From Rhodobacteraceae bacterium NBU2976 (lineage in GTDB: Bacteria > Pseudomonadota > Alphaproteobacteria > Rhodobacterales > Rhodobacteraceae), in NCBI GenBank assembly GCA_023630215.1, contig JALPRQ010000002.1, positions 62,001 through 126,000 on the forward strand: 64,000 nucleotides of DNA, given 5' to 3'. Positions 54,486-63,884 of this stretch are shown here, one piece after another; within the stretch, counting starts at the first letter, position 1, and every line of letters starts with the position of its first letter. The notes beneath the pieces were generated by a model that saw nothing but the letters and a program-made list of their open reading frames with translations, did no database searches and had not been told where the DNA came from. A program made the translations under genes and the position numbers.

Positions 54486-55670
54486 TTATTGATTGACCCC
54501 GAAATTGTCTTGGGACGGGTCAAATGTCAGGTTTATGTTCAGCCCCTGCGGGATATCCGTTGGGTTAATTTCAAATTGTCGAACCTGAAGTATGGCACGC
54601 CGCGCTGCCTGATACGCGACATCGAAATCGCCAGTTGGGCTGGCGGGGGAAACAGGGCTGACATTCAGCACCTCTCCCAATGGTGACAATTGCACATTTA
54701 CGACCACAATCAGGTCTTCGTAATTCGGGCGACCAATTACCAGTTCCTTGTTCCAGGTTCTCGCCAATGCACCGGAAATCACGCTGGAAATCGACGCCGC
54801 CTGCCCCGCGCTAAGCTGCGTGGTGGGGGCGCTGTCGGTGATCTCCTCGACATCGTCGGTAAGTTGTGACAGCAAATCGTCGACCGTATCTGTGTTTTCC
54901 GCGGGTTCCGTCGCGGCATCGACGGTTTCGGTTTCCTGTTCTTCTTGCGCCTCGGCTTCTGCCGCTTCGATTGCTGCCTGGGTTGCCGCAATATTGGCCG
55001 GACGGCGCATAGGCGCGGCGGTCAATTCGGGGAATGGCGTTGCTTCGGGCACAATTTCGGTGACGGAATCCTCGACCGTTTGGGGGGTGTCTTCGGGTTC
55101 GATCGGGTCGGCAGTTTCGTCAGGCTGTGACAGATCGACATTGCGATCAGAGTTTGTGTCGATATTGGGCAAGGCGGCCGCAGACTCCTGCGAGACCAGC
55201 GCCGCCGAACGGGGTTGGCTGGGGGCAAGGTTTGCGACCTGCGCGTCGCCATCAACCCCTGCCCCAAACGAAGGGGCGCTGTCCTCGGGCGTCGAAGGGG
55301 CAAATAACGGGGATTCCACCATCACCACGTCAGGGTTCGTCAGGGGCACCAGCAAGGCATCCAGATTGGCGTCCTGATCCCTTTCCGTTGGGTCCTCGGT
55401 CACGTCGATTTCTGTGCGGGTCACTTCGAGCGCATCTTCGGGACGCGAAACATCGTTGTTTTCGACCTGCTGATCGCTCAGGCTGGTGATATCGGTAAAA
55501 GGAATATCCGGCACTGTCGAGGTCACCGCGTCGAATTGCGCCTCGGAGATAACCGTCACTTCGGTGATGACCATATCCTCGGCCGGGTCATGCGTCCACG
55601 GCAGTCTGACGACGGCCAGGATCAGCAGCAAAAGGTGCGCCAAACCGGAAATTGTGAAGCCGGATTTCAT
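54486..55670 (-). CDS. tolA: TolA-like energy-transducing protein
   Basis: 394 residues. One membrane helix at the N-terminus ([20 protein letters not shown]), a long Pro/Glu/Thr-rich spacer with a helical stretch ([20 protein letters not shown]), and a C-terminal TolA domain (about 295-394) with [20 protein letters not shown] and INLTFDPSQ. TolA links the TolQR motor to TolB-Pal. The spacer is more acidic and less Ala/Lys-rich than in enterobacteria. Confidence 0.9.
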   Translation of the reverse strand: MKSGFTISGLAHLLLLILAVVRLPWTHDPAEDMVITEVTVISEAQFDAVTSTVPDIPFTDITSLSDQQVENNDVSRPEDALEVTRTEIDVTEDPTERDQDANLDALLVPLTNPDVVMVESPLFAPSTPEDSAPSFGAGVDGDAQVANLAPSQPRSAALVSQESAAALPNIDTNSDRNVDLSQPDETADPIEPEDTPQTVEDSVTEIVPEATPFPELTAAPMRRPANIAATQAAIEAAEAEAQEEQETETVDAATEPAENTDTVDDLLSQLTDDVEEITDSAPTTQLSAGQAASISSVISGALARTWNKELVIGRPNYEDLIVVVNVQLSPLGEVLNVSPVSPASPTGDFDVAYQAARRAILQVRQFEINPTDIPQGLNINLTFDPSQDNFGVNQ

Positions 55671-55681
55671 CGCGATTGCAC

Positions 55682-56149
55682 CTATTCATCCGTTTCATTC
55701 AACTCCGGACCGCCGGAATCTGTTACTAGACCAATCGAATAAAACCCACCGGCATTCAGTGCGCCCATCACAACCATCACCCGTTCATAGGGGATAGCCC
55801 CGTCGGCGCGCAAAAAGACTTTGTCGTTATCACGTTCTGCTGCGATCGCACGCAGCTTGGGCACCAGCGTTTCCAGTTCGACCTCGGTTTCTTGCAGGAT
55901 GACCTTGTCATCAGCGGTCAACGTGATGGTCAGGGGTTGCTCTTCCTCGGCCGGAAGAGCGCTGGCGGCGGTCTTGGGCAGCTCTACCGGGACGCCCGTG
56001 GTCAGCAAGGGGGCAGCGACCATAAAAATGATCAGCAGCACCAGCATCACGTCGACAAAGGGCGTGACGTTGATCTCGGACATGGGGCGATGGCCGCTAC
56101 GCCGACGACCGCGCCGTTTGTCTGACCGCTGGAGTGTTCCCGCCCCCAT
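55682..56149 (-). CDS. tolR: Tol-Pal system proton-channel protein TolR
   Basis: 155 residues. ExbD/TolR hallmarks: EINVTPFVDVMLVLLIIFMV (with the proton-path Asp in FVDVMLVLLIIF) and the C-terminal periplasmic domain ending GGFYSIGLVTDSGG. ATG 56149 directly follows the tolQ stop. Works with TolQ as a proton-driven motor for TolA. Confidence 0.96.
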   Translation of the reverse strand: MGAGTLQRSDKRRGRRRSGHRPMSEINVTPFVDVMLVLLIIFMVAAPLLTTGVPVELPKTAASALPAEEEQPLTITLTADDKVILQETEVELETLVPKLRAIAAERDNDKVFLRADGAIPYERVMVVMGALNAGGFYSIGLVTDSGGPELNETDE

Positions 56150-56854
56150 CTAGACCCCCGGTCCATCAATCTGACGGGACAGGATCAATCCGAATTCGTC
56201 CGCAAAGGATTCCCATTCGCCCGAAATCTGATCTGCATCACCTGACAGTTTATTGTAAAAGATAACCGCCGGAATTGCGGCCAGCAGGCCCATGGCGGTT
56301 GCCAGAAGCGCCTCGGCGATACCGGGTGCAACGACTGCGAGGTTGGTGGATTGCTGTGCGGCGATCTGTTCAAACGAATGTTTGATCCCCCAGACCGTGC
56401 CAAACAGACCAACGAAGGGCGAAATCGACCCAACCGTTGCCAGCACCGTCAGACCGCTGTTCATTTGTTCGGATGCCTTGTCGAGCGCAACGTTCATCGA
56501 ACGTTCAATCCGCGCCTGCGCCCCGGCCATCATCGCCCCGTCGGTGCGATGCGACTTGCGCCATTCGGCCATGCCAGCAGCAAAAATACGTTCAGACGCG
56601 CTGTGGGGATTGGCGCTGAGGCGCTCGTAAAGCTGGTCCAGCGGTTGGCCCGACCAGAAGGCGTCTTCGAACATACGCGTGTCTCGCTTGGCCACGCGAT
56701 AATTGCGAAATTTCGTGATGATGATTGCCCAGGACCAGACCGACGCCAGTACCAACGAAATCATTACCACTTTAACTGTCAATGTGGCACGCATGAATTG
56801 CGCCACAATAGAAAAATCGATCTGCTGCACCGCAGCCAGCGTTTCTGCTTCCAT
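56150..56854 (-). CDS. tolQ: Tol-Pal system protein TolQ
   Basis: 234 residues with three membrane helices and the MotA/ExbB core: VGSISPFVGLFGTVWGIKHS and GIAEALLATAMGLLAAIPAV. AGGAAGAGCAGGA precedes ATG 56854. It is the channel partner of TolR. A 105-base gap separates it from ybgC. Confidence 0.97.
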   Translation of the reverse strand: MEAETLAAVQQIDFSIVAQFMRATLTVKVVMISLVLASVWSWAIIITKFRNYRVAKRDTRMFEDAFWSGQPLDQLYERLSANPHSASERIFAAGMAEWRKSHRTDGAMMAGAQARIERSMNVALDKASEQMNSGLTVLATVGSISPFVGLFGTVWGIKHSFEQIAAQQSTNLAVVAPGIAEALLATAMGLLAAIPAVIFYNKLSGDADQISGEWESFADEFGLILSRQIDGPGV

Positions 56855-56959
56855 GTCCTGCTCTTCCTGAACGAATTCTTCGCTTATTCTATGCCTATGG
56901 CTTGCCGCACCATAGCGGGTTTTGAATCGCGTTGCAAAAAATAGTGTGGTTTGTTGCGA

Positions 56960-57358
56960 TTACATCACCAGATGTTGCAATTTCTGGCGAATTTCCGCCG
57001 GAAGGCGCGCGGGGCGGCCCTGCCCGCTCATAACCGCAAGCGTCACGTCGGCAGCAAAAATCTGTTTATTTTCAATGGTTACGACTTGTTTCATCGCAAT
57101 TCTGGCCCCGCTCATTTCAGTAATATGAGTGGAAATGTCCAGCACCTCACCAAATTTGGCAGATTGTAAGAAATCAGCCGTCACGCGCCGAACAACGAAC
57201 ACAAGATCATGGTCAGCCTGCAACCGAAGCTGATCAATACCACATTCGGCCACGGCTTCGCTGCGCGCACGTTCAATGAATTTCAGGTAGTTGGCATAAT
57301 AGACGATCCCGCCAAGATCGGTATCTTCGTAGTAAACCTTGACCCTGAAATTATGCAT
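56960..57358 (-). CDS. ybgC: Tol-Pal-associated acyl-CoA thioesterase YbgC
   Basis: 132 residues, hotdog fold. The active-site region YYEDTDLGGIVYYANYLKFI with the catalytic Asp is intact. YbgC thioesterases usually precede tolQ; the substrate here is not clear. GGAGG precedes ATG 57358. Confidence 0.94.
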   Translation of the reverse strand: MHNFRVKVYYEDTDLGGIVYYANYLKFIERARSEAVAECGIDQLRLQADHDLVFVVRRVTADFLQSAKFGEVLDISTHITEMSGARIAMKQVVTIENKQIFAADVTLAVMSGQGRPARLPAEIRQKLQHLVM

Positions 57359-57405
57359 GATGCCTCCGGCCTGTTCGGCCGAAGGCTGTCTTATTTCGAT
57401 GGGGA

Positions 57406-59373
57406 TTACAAGGTGATGCGGAACAGGGCGAAGCCCTCGGCGCCGTCACCTGCCGGTTCGATTTTTACGCCCGGCACGCTGTCAGCATAGGCCGCCCCTG
57501 CGGGACCGGTTTCAAATATTACCGTCGTGTCGGGCACCGGGGCAAAAGTCCAGTTGGCGTCCGCCTTGGGATTGATTGTTCCCTTGTCAACGATGTAGCG
57601 CACGATCACGTCGCGGTTGGTATCCGGCCCCTCGAAGATGATTGTTGTGCCATCCGCCCCGGGGAAATGCCCGCCACCGCCAGCGCGGTAATTGTTCGTG
57701 GCAATTACGAATTGCGCCGTCGGATCAATCGGTGCGCCGTTATATTGCAGGTTCACGATGCGATTGGCGTCGGGATTGATCGCCTCACCGTCGCGGTTGA
57801 ATTTTGGTGGTTGGGTCAAGTCAATCTGATAGGTCACACCATCCATGACGTCGAAATTATAGGACGGCATGTCCGGGTTTAAGAGAACCTGATCCTGTTC
57901 ACCCGGCGTGATCTGATTGAAGATCGAGGCGGAGCGTTCCAGCCAATCCTTCACCTGATCCCCCGTGATCAGCACCGCCCGCGTGGTGTTGGGGTAAAGG
58001 TAAAGATCCGCCACGTTTTTGATCGCCACCGGACCGGGCTGGACGTCTGTATAATATTCCGGTCCACCACGTCCGCCAGCCTTGAACGGCGCAGCAGCGG
58101 ACAGGATCGGAATGCCCTCCCATTCTGTGCCTTTCATCATCTGTTCGGTGTACCAGGTCTGCGCCTGGCTGACGATCTGCACGGACGGATCATCCGCAAC
58201 CAGCGCGAAATAGGAATGCAGCGCCGCATCCGTTGTCCCGACCGCACGACGGACATAGGCGAGGGTTTCTTCGTGCAGCGTCTGCGTCGCGTCGATCACG
58301 GGTTGGTAATCCTCGACCAAGGCCACGGTGCCATTGTCGCCCCGTTCGGAAATCGGGCGGGTCGTGCTTTCATATGTGACCACGCGCCATTCGCCCGCGT
58401 CCTGTTCCAGCATCAGGTCGATCAGACCCATATGGGAGCCCCAGAAGCCGCCCATTGTCGCCGGTTTGCCATTGAGCGTGCCGGTTTCAACATTTATCAC
58501 CTCGTCGGTTTCATAGGCTGCGGATGGGAACACGAGATGCGAGTGCCCCGTCACCAGCGCGTCAATCCCGTCTACCATGGACAGGCCAACGGCAGCATTC
58601 TCCTGCCCTTCATGTGGGGCTTCAGTGCTGATACCCGAATGGCTGAGCGCGATGATGATGTCGGCGCCCGCTTCCTTCATTTCGGGCACGTAACCGTGCG
58701 CAGCTTCGACGATATCGCGGACATTATATTTGCCGACCAGATGTTTCTGGTCCCAGTTCATGATTTGTGGCGGCAGGAATCCGATCAGGCCGATCTTGAT
58801 ATCATGACTGTTGCCGTCACCATCCACGACCTGTCGGTCAAGGATCACGTAAGGTTTGATATGGGTCTTATCCTCGCGCACCGACGCGCCGAGGCTATCG
58901 ACAAAGTTCGACGAAATGATCGGGAAATCAGCGCCGGCGATCACCTTGTCCATGAACTCGACTCCATAGTTGAATTCATGGTTTCCCAGCGTCCCGGCGT
59001 CATAACCCAGCGCGTTCATGCCCAGAATGATCGGGTGCATGTCGCCATCCTTCATCCCCCGCTCGTATGCGATATAGTCGCCCATCGGGTTGCCCTGCAG
59101 GAAGTCGCCATTATCGACCAGCAGCGAGTTGGTGGATTCCGCCCGCACCGCTTCGATGATCGAACCGACACGCGACAGACCGACGGTGTCGATCGGTCGA
59201 TCCGCGTAATAGTCGTAGGGATGCACATGAACGTGCAAATCCGTTGTCGACAATATACGTAAGTGAACCTGGTTTCCTGCGGCCATGGCCGAATATGGAT
59301 GAAGCGCCACCAAAGCGCCAGTGGCCGCCCCTGTTTTCAGGAAATGGCGGCGAGAGAAATTTTGGAATGTCAT
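57406..59373 (-). CDS. cpdB: Tat-exported 2',3'-cyclic-nucleotide 2'-phosphodiesterase / 5'-nucleotidase
   Basis: 655 residues. A twin-arginine signal is clear ([18 protein letters not shown], cleavage near AMAA). The calcineurin-like metal sites are visible: [50 protein letters not shown] and GHSHLVFP. The C-terminal 5'-nucleotidase domain carries [20 protein letters not shown]. It releases nucleosides and phosphate from nucleotides in the periplasm. It breaks the ruvB-ybgC adjacency seen in many relatives. Confidence 0.93.
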   Translation of the reverse strand: MTFQNFSRRHFLKTGAATGALVALHPYSAMAAGNQVHLRILSTTDLHVHVHPYDYYADRPIDTVGLSRVGSIIEAVRAESTNSLLVDNGDFLQGNPMGDYIAYERGMKDGDMHPIILGMNALGYDAGTLGNHEFNYGVEFMDKVIAGADFPIISSNFVDSLGASVREDKTHIKPYVILDRQVVDGDGNSHDIKIGLIGFLPPQIMNWDQKHLVGKYNVRDIVEAAHGYVPEMKEAGADIIIALSHSGISTEAPHEGQENAAVGLSMVDGIDALVTGHSHLVFPSAAYETDEVINVETGTLNGKPATMGGFWGSHMGLIDLMLEQDAGEWRVVTYESTTRPISERGDNGTVALVEDYQPVIDATQTLHEETLAYVRRAVGTTDAALHSYFALVADDPSVQIVSQAQTWYTEQMMKGTEWEGIPILSAAAPFKAGGRGGPEYYTDVQPGPVAIKNVADLYLYPNTTRAVLITGDQVKDWLERSASIFNQITPGEQDQVLLNPDMPSYNFDVMDGVTYQIDLTQPPKFNRDGEAINPDANRIVNLQYNGAPIDPTAQFVIATNNYRAGGGGHFPGADGTTIIFEGPDTNRDVIVRYIVDKGTINPKADANWTFAPVPDTTVIFETGPAGAAYADSVPGVKIEPAGDGAEGFALFRITL

Positions 59374-59475
59374 GAGATATACCCCCTGGTTGGACCATGA
59401 ACTGAGGGAATCGTTACCGCTACGGAATGACGGTAGCGTAACACGGGTATGACGAATGCGCTATGTGACGCAGGG

Positions 59476-59691
59476 TTAGGATGGACGTTCTCTAATTACC
59501 AATTTGTGATCTCCACAAAACGGACAAGTTTCCTTTTCTCTCAAATATCCTTTATCTTTAGCTAATTGGCGGGATTTATGGTTGGCGTGCTGCCTAACAC
59601 TAAGCTCCACTTTTTTGGCTAAGCAGTCATCGCATATGGCCCGTGGTGAAATCTCGGCCAGAACGTGTTGAACTCTTTCAAGCACAGTCAT
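59476..59691 (-). CDS. Small zinc-ribbon-like protein
   Basis: 71 residues. Two CxxC pairs, CDDC at about 20-23 and CPFC at about 57-60, frame a helical basic middle (VRQHANHKSRQLAKDKG), as in a zinc ribbon that may bind nucleic acid. The base composition is AT-richer than its neighbours, suggesting acquisition. It stands between cpdB and the ruv cluster. Function unknown. Confidence 0.65.
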   Translation of the reverse strand: MTVLERVQHVLAEISPRAICDDCLAKKVELSVRQHANHKSRQLAKDKGYLREKETCPFCGDHKLVIRERPS

Positions 59692-59725
59692 GAAGCAAAC
59701 TCCCGTTTTATGCTACTATCTGGGA

Positions 59726-60376
59726 CTACATATCTTTCAACAACTGATTAACCCGCGCCGACAGCCGCAGCGCGTGGGTCACATCCTCCGCCGCATCCGG
59801 CATCGTCTTGTCATACCCCGCCCGGATCAGCGCGGCGACGACAGGCCGGACGATGGCCATGTTGTTTTCTTCGATCATACCAATCGGGCTTTTCAGCATA
59901 AACGCCGCCCGCCCCCAACACAGCAGCGTCTGCGCCATTTGCGCAGTTGCCAGCGCCTGCACCGAGACGGACGCCATCTCGTCATCATAGCGTAGGAGCA
60001 GCACGCTCAGCTTGATCGCGCCCGCCTCGTCGAACATGAAACTGCGATATTGATTGGCGTTTTGGGCGCTCAGACGATCCAGCACACCGTCAAGATCAGG
60101 GATCAGATGGCCAAGGTCGGGGATGGCGGCGATTTCGTCCCAGTCGGAACAGAAAAACACCAAGAAGTTCGACCCGAACTCGGGGTCCATTTCCGCCAGT
60201 TTCATATCCGCCAGCAGGGCAACCGTTTGAAATGCATCCTTGATCGCGGACAGCGAGTCGTCATCCGTCCCAAACACCACAGGTGCGATTGCGCGACCCC
60301 AGCGGGCGAAACGATATTGGCCGCCGGTGGTGAACATATTCTCCACCTCGCCCGGCGTCATCGAGGTCTGTTCCAT
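59726..60376 (-). CDS. Hypothetical protein downstream of ruvB
   Basis: 216 residues, starting immediately after the ruvB stop (TAGATG), so it is translationally coupled to ruvB. Mostly helical and acidic, with GGQYRFARWGRAIAPVVFGT, EMDPEFGSNFLVFFCSDWDE and ALATAQMAQTLLCWGRAAFM. No signal, zinc motif or known domain recognised. Its coupling suggests a role linked to Holliday-junction processing or mere co-regulation. Confidence 0.7.
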   Translation of the reverse strand: MEQTSMTPGEVENMFTTGGQYRFARWGRAIAPVVFGTDDDSLSAIKDAFQTVALLADMKLAEMDPEFGSNFLVFFCSDWDEIAAIPDLGHLIPDLDGVLDRLSAQNANQYRSFMFDEAGAIKLSVLLLRYDDEMASVSVQALATAQMAQTLLCWGRAAFMLKSPIGMIEENNMAIVRPVVAALIRAGYDKTMPDAAEDVTHALRLSARVNQLLKDM

Positions 60377-61405
60377 CTATTTCCCTTCGAACAGGTCCGT
60401 TTGGTCGGTGCGCGCTGGCGCATCCATCCCCAGATGCCGCCACGCCTTGTGCGCCAACATGCGCCCGCGAGGGGTGCGTTGTATCAGGCCTTGTTGCAGC
60501 AAGAAAGGTTCGATAACTTCTTCGATGGCGTCGCGGGCCTCGGACAGGGCGGCGGCGATGGTTTCCACGCCAACGGGCCCGCCGCCGTAGTTTTCCGCAA
60601 GCAGCCGCAGATACCGTCGATCCGCACCATCAAGACCCAGATCGTCAACGCCAAGGCGCGTGAGCGCCGCATCAGCCTGATCCTGTGTGATCCGCCCGTC
60701 CCCTTCGACCAGCGCGAAATCGACGACGCGGCGCAGCAAGCGGCCTGCAATCCGGGGGGTTCCGCGCGACCGGCGCGCAATTTCACGGGCACCGGCGGCA
60801 TCGGCATTCGCGCCCAGCAACCGGGCACCACGTTCGACGATTTGAACCAGTTCATCAACATTGTAGAATTCCAACCGCGTCGGAATCCCAAACCGGTCCC
60901 GCAAGGGGGTTGTCAAAAGCCCCAGCCGCGTGGTCGCCCCCACCAGCGTAAAAGGTTGCAGGTCGATGCGGACGGTCCGCGCTGCTGGCCCTTCGCCAAT
61001 CACCAGATCCAGTTCGAAATCTTCGAGCGCGGGATAGAGCACCTCCTCCACCGCGGGGTTCATGCGGTGGATTTCGTCGATAAACAGCACGTCGCGTTCA
61101 TCAAGGTTCGTCAGGATCGCCGCCAGATCGCCAGCCTTCGCCAATACGGGCCCAGAGGTCATACGGAAATTCACCCCCAGTTCCCGCGCCATGATCTGCG
61201 CCAGCGTCGTTTTCCCCAACCCCGGCGGTCCGTAAAACAGCGTATGGTCCATCGCCTGCCCGCGCTGCTTCGCGCTTTCGATGAAGACGCGCAGGTTGGC
61301 GCGGGCCTCGGCTTGGCCGATGAATTCTTCGAGCGTTTGCGGGCGCAGAGCGCGGTCCATGTCTTCGGGGCGCGGCTCGGGGCGAAGATTGGGATCCGGT
61401 TCCAT
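60377..61405 (-). CDS. ruvB: Holliday junction branch-migration ATPase RuvB
   Basis: 342 residues. Walker [16 protein letters not shown], Walker [13 protein letters not shown], sensor [19 protein letters not shown] and the C-terminal winged helix ([20 protein letters not shown]) are all present. Hexameric motor that migrates junctions with RuvA. Confidence 0.97.
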   Translation of the reverse strand: MEPDPNLRPEPRPEDMDRALRPQTLEEFIGQAEARANLRVFIESAKQRGQAMDHTLFYGPPGLGKTTLAQIMARELGVNFRMTSGPVLAKAGDLAAILTNLDERDVLFIDEIHRMNPAVEEVLYPALEDFELDLVIGEGPAARTVRIDLQPFTLVGATTRLGLLTTPLRDRFGIPTRLEFYNVDELVQIVERGARLLGANADAAGAREIARRSRGTPRIAGRLLRRVVDFALVEGDGRITQDQADAALTRLGVDDLGLDGADRRYLRLLAENYGGGPVGVETIAAALSEARDAIEEVIEPFLLQQGLIQRTPRGRMLAHKAWRHLGMDAPARTDQTDLFEGK

Positions 61406-61408
61406 CGC

Positions 61409-62077
61409 CTAGCCTTTCGGTGCCAGCAGGCGCAGCGCGGCGCGGATCAGGGCAGTGGCGTCGGCGTCAGGTTGATCGCCCGAGGCTTGCGCGACGGCCG
61501 ACGCTGCATCGCCCTGTTGATAGCCAAGGTTAATAAGCGCCGACAATGCGTCCGCTTGTGCGGCGGCGGACCCGTCGGTCGCGATGGGTTTGGAAACGGC
61601 CCTGATCGCAGGTTCGATCACTACGCTATCGTCCACTTCTGCCGCCTGCGCACCGCTTGCGCCCAGCGCCATGATTTGCGGGGCCTTGTTCTTCAATTCA
61701 AGCACCACGCGTTGCGCGATTTTCGGGCCGATCCCCGGCGCCGCTTTGATCGCGTTTGCATCGCCAAGGGTAATCGCCCTTCCTGTCCCCTCCGGCCCAA
61801 GCGTCCCAAGGATTGCCAGCGCTGCCTTGGCGCCAACACCCTGCACGGTTGTCAGCAGGCGATGCCATTCGCGCTCGGCAATCGTGGGAAACCCGAACAG
61901 GGTCATGGAATCCTCTCGAACGACCATTTCGGTATAGAGCGAGACCATACCTCCCGCAGCTGGCATCGTCGCCAGCGTGCGTTCGGAACAAAACACCAGA
62001 TAGCCGACCGTGCCCGTGTCGATCAGCACGTGATCCGCCGCGCGATAATCCAGCCGTCCTGTCAGCTTGCCGATCAT
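61409..62077 (-). CDS. ruvA: Holliday junction-binding protein RuvA
   Basis: 222 residues from ATG 62077 ([20 protein letters not shown]), with GAGGGCCGG before it; a longer frame to 62137 lacks the family N-terminus. The OB fold is followed by the HhH repeats ([20 protein letters not shown] and [20 protein letters not shown]) and the flexible C-terminal domain III. Its start overlaps the ruvC stop by four bases. Confidence 0.96.
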   Translation of the reverse strand: MIGKLTGRLDYRAADHVLIDTGTVGYLVFCSERTLATMPAAGGMVSLYTEMVVREDSMTLFGFPTIAEREWHRLLTTVQGVGAKAALAILGTLGPEGTGRAITLGDANAIKAAPGIGPKIAQRVVLELKNKAPQIMALGASGAQAAEVDDSVVIEPAIRAVSKPIATDGSAAAQADALSALINLGYQQGDAASAVAQASGDQPDADATALIRAALRLLAPKG

Positions 62078-62577
62078 CCGGCCCTCGCAATCGCTGCGTC
62101 CAGCTTTCCGGCGAACCGGGCGTGGTGCGCGTGGCATAACGCAATCGCCAGGGCATCGGAGGCATCCGCACCGACGATCTTTACGCCGGGCAGTTGCATC
62201 TTGACCATATGTTCAACCTGCACTTTGTCGGCATGGCCCACGCCGACAACAACTTTCTTCACCGCATTCGGGGAATATTCCGCCACGGGTAGCCCGCGCT
62301 GCGCCGGGACCAGCAGGATCGCGCCCCGCGCCTGCCCCAGCTTCAGCGTCCCCGCGCCATCCTTGTTGACAAAGGTTTGTTCAATTGCCGCCGTTTCCGG
62401 CGTGTATTGGGAAAAAATTGCATTCAGTTGGTCAAAAAGGCTGGATAGGCGATAGGCCAGCTCTGTCCCTTCGGACTTGCAAACGCCGTTCGCCACATGC
62501 GTCAGGCGAGAGCCCTCCACATCCACGATACCCCATCCGGTCCGTCGCAATCCCGGGTCAATGCCTATTACGCGCAT
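62074..62577 (-). CDS. ruvC: Holliday junction endonuclease RuvC
   Basis: 167 residues. The RNase H-like active site is complete: [18 protein letters not shown] (first Asp), [11 protein letters not shown] (Glu), and the final [15 protein letters not shown] (two acidic residues). It resolves Holliday junctions. First gene of ruvCAB; a near-LexA box lies 28 bases before its start. Confidence 0.97.
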   Translation of the reverse strand: MRVIGIDPGLRRTGWGIVDVEGSRLTHVANGVCKSEGTELAYRLSSLFDQLNAIFSQYTPETAAIEQTFVNKDGAGTLKLGQARGAILLVPAQRGLPVAEYSPNAVKKVVVGVGHADKVQVEHMVKMQLPGVKIVGADASDALAIALCHAHHARFAGKLDAAIARAG

Positions 62578-62604
62578 ACTGCTCTCGCTTTTTTCTTAGC
62601 GATA

Positions 62605-62619
62605 GCACGAAACGAGAAC
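62605..62619. promoter_or_regulatory. Near-consensus LexA box upstream of ruvCAB
   Basis: GCACGAAACGAGAAC matches GAAC-N7-GAAC in seven of eight conserved bases, 28-42 bases before the ruvC start. LexA control of ruvCAB is known in other alphaproteobacteria; here it is inferred. Confidence 0.5.
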
Positions 62620-62635
62620 ATCTTCCAAGCAGAGA

Positions 62636-63415
62636 TTAGCTTTTCTTGCCATAGGCCAGCCGATAGGCCAGCCCGACGCCGCCAGCGCCCCCGATAATAT
62701 TGCCCAGCGTGACCCAGAACAGGTTGCCCGCCATACCCGGAATATCGACCGCCGCGCCCGCAAAAAACCCCTGCGGGATCAGATACATGTTGGCGATAGA
62801 GTGCTCTAGCCCCAGCATCACAAAACTGGCAATCGGCCAGATGATCGCAAGGATTTTGCCCATAACGGTTCGCGCCGCCAGCGCTAACCAGACCGCAAGG
62901 CAGACAAAAATGTTGCACAGGATGGCGCGGATCAGCGCCTCGTCCCATGGAAGCGACAGCTTGCCAGCGGTGATCTTCATCGCCGTTTCACTGGCCCCGG
63001 CCAGAGTGCCGGAATAGGCAAACAGCACCGCCATGCCAATCGCGCCAACAAAGTTCCCGACATAAACGATCCCCCAGGCACGACCCATCTCGGCAATCGA
63101 GATTTTCCGATCCACCGCCGCAATAATCATCAGCGCATTGCCGGTAAACAATTCCGCCCCCGCGATCACCACCAGGATCAGGCCCAGCGAGAATACGATC
63201 CCGCCAAGGAACCGCGCTGGGCCAAACCCGGGCACCGTGCCGCTCATGACCATCGTATAGGCCGCCGCCCCCATCGCGATGAACGCGCCCGCCAGCACCG
63301 CCAGCGTGAACATCTGCACCAGCCCCAGCCGCGCCTTGGCGATCCCGGCATTTTCCACCAGTTGTTCGATTTCCGCGGGCTTATAGGCGTCGATACCTGT
63401 TGGATGATCCGTCAT
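62636..63415 (-). CDS. Formate/nitrite transporter family protein
   Basis: 259 residues, about six helices. FNT family features: LGLVQMFTLAVLAGAFIAMG, AGAELFTGNALMIIAAVDRK, LCNIFVCLAVWLALAA and GLEHSIANMYLIPQGFFAGA. The channel carries formate or nitrite as acid or anion. A perfect FnrL box lies 54 bases before the start, suggesting induction under low oxygen. Confidence 0.85.
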   Translation of the reverse strand: MTDHPTGIDAYKPAEIEQLVENAGIAKARLGLVQMFTLAVLAGAFIAMGAAAYTMVMSGTVPGFGPARFLGGIVFSLGLILVVIAGAELFTGNALMIIAAVDRKISIAEMGRAWGIVYVGNFVGAIGMAVLFAYSGTLAGASETAMKITAGKLSLPWDEALIRAILCNIFVCLAVWLALAARTVMGKILAIIWPIASFVMLGLEHSIANMYLIPQGFFAGAAVDIPGMAGNLFWVTLGNIIGGAGGVGLAYRLAYGKKS

Positions 63416-63468
63416 GTTTGTCCCCCTTTTTTGATCCCCTAGCCCTAGCAGAAATTCGCGACATGGCT

Positions 63469-63482
63469 TTGATCCGCATCAA
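63469..63482. promoter_or_regulatory. FnrL (FNR) box upstream of the formate/nitrite channel gene
   Basis: TTGATCCGCATCAA is an exact TTGAT-N4-ATCAA, 54-67 bases before the minus-strand start at 63415. Oxygen-dependent control is inferred. Confidence 0.75.
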
Positions 63483-63611
63483 ACCGAGATCATTGTATCC
63501 GAGCCATGCAGTAACTGCATAAGGACTATGCAAAACCGTCTGTTGTCGGATCGCATTGGGAAGACTAGATGAGGCGCGTTCGTAACCCTATGGTATTAAT
63601 GGAGTAGCCAA

Positions 63612-63830
63612 ATGGCTAATATTGAAACACAACGCGACCTTCCGTTCGGTGCTGTCAGCACCTATCGTGCTGTGGCTTTCGTTGATGGTGTGATTGCCCG
63701 TGTGCGTGCACTTGCCGCCGCCCGCCGCACCGCGATTGAACTGTCCAAACTGACAGACGCCCAGCTGCACGATATCGGTATCACCCGTGGTGATATCCGC
63801 AACGTCTCGAACGTCGCAAACTTCCTCTGA
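63612..63830 (+). CDS. DUF1127 protein (second copy)
   Basis: 72 residues. The DUF1127 core is at the C-terminus (RRTAIELSKLTDAQLHDIGI, TRGDIRNVSN). GGAG lies about ten bases before ATG 63612. Unlike the copy at 33577-33792, no CCUCCUCCC hairpins follow; only a terminator does. DUF1127 proteins are small RNA-binding or stress-related proteins in this group. Confidence 0.85.
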   Translation: MANIETQRDLPFGAVSTYRAVAFVDGVIARVRALAAARRTAIELSKLTDAQLHDIGITRGDIRNVSNVANFL

Positions 63831-63853
63831 TCTGACGGTCAGATTGATGGCTC

Positions 63854-63884
63854 AAGCCGCCCCAAGGGGCGGCTTTTAGTTTTT
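63854..63884 (+). terminator. Rho-independent terminator after the second DUF1127 gene
   Basis: AAGCCGCCCC pairs with GGGGCGGCTT (63854-63863 with 63866-63875) in a tight hairpin followed by TTAGTTTTT. The T tract overlaps the 3' end of the convergent prmA-like gene. Confidence 0.9.

Noticed and set aside
60050-62455. 801-residue open frame on the plus strand
   Set aside because: It is antisense to ruvC, ruvA, ruvB and part of the next gene, all of which have full family motifs; its translation is Arg/His/Pro-rich with no domain.
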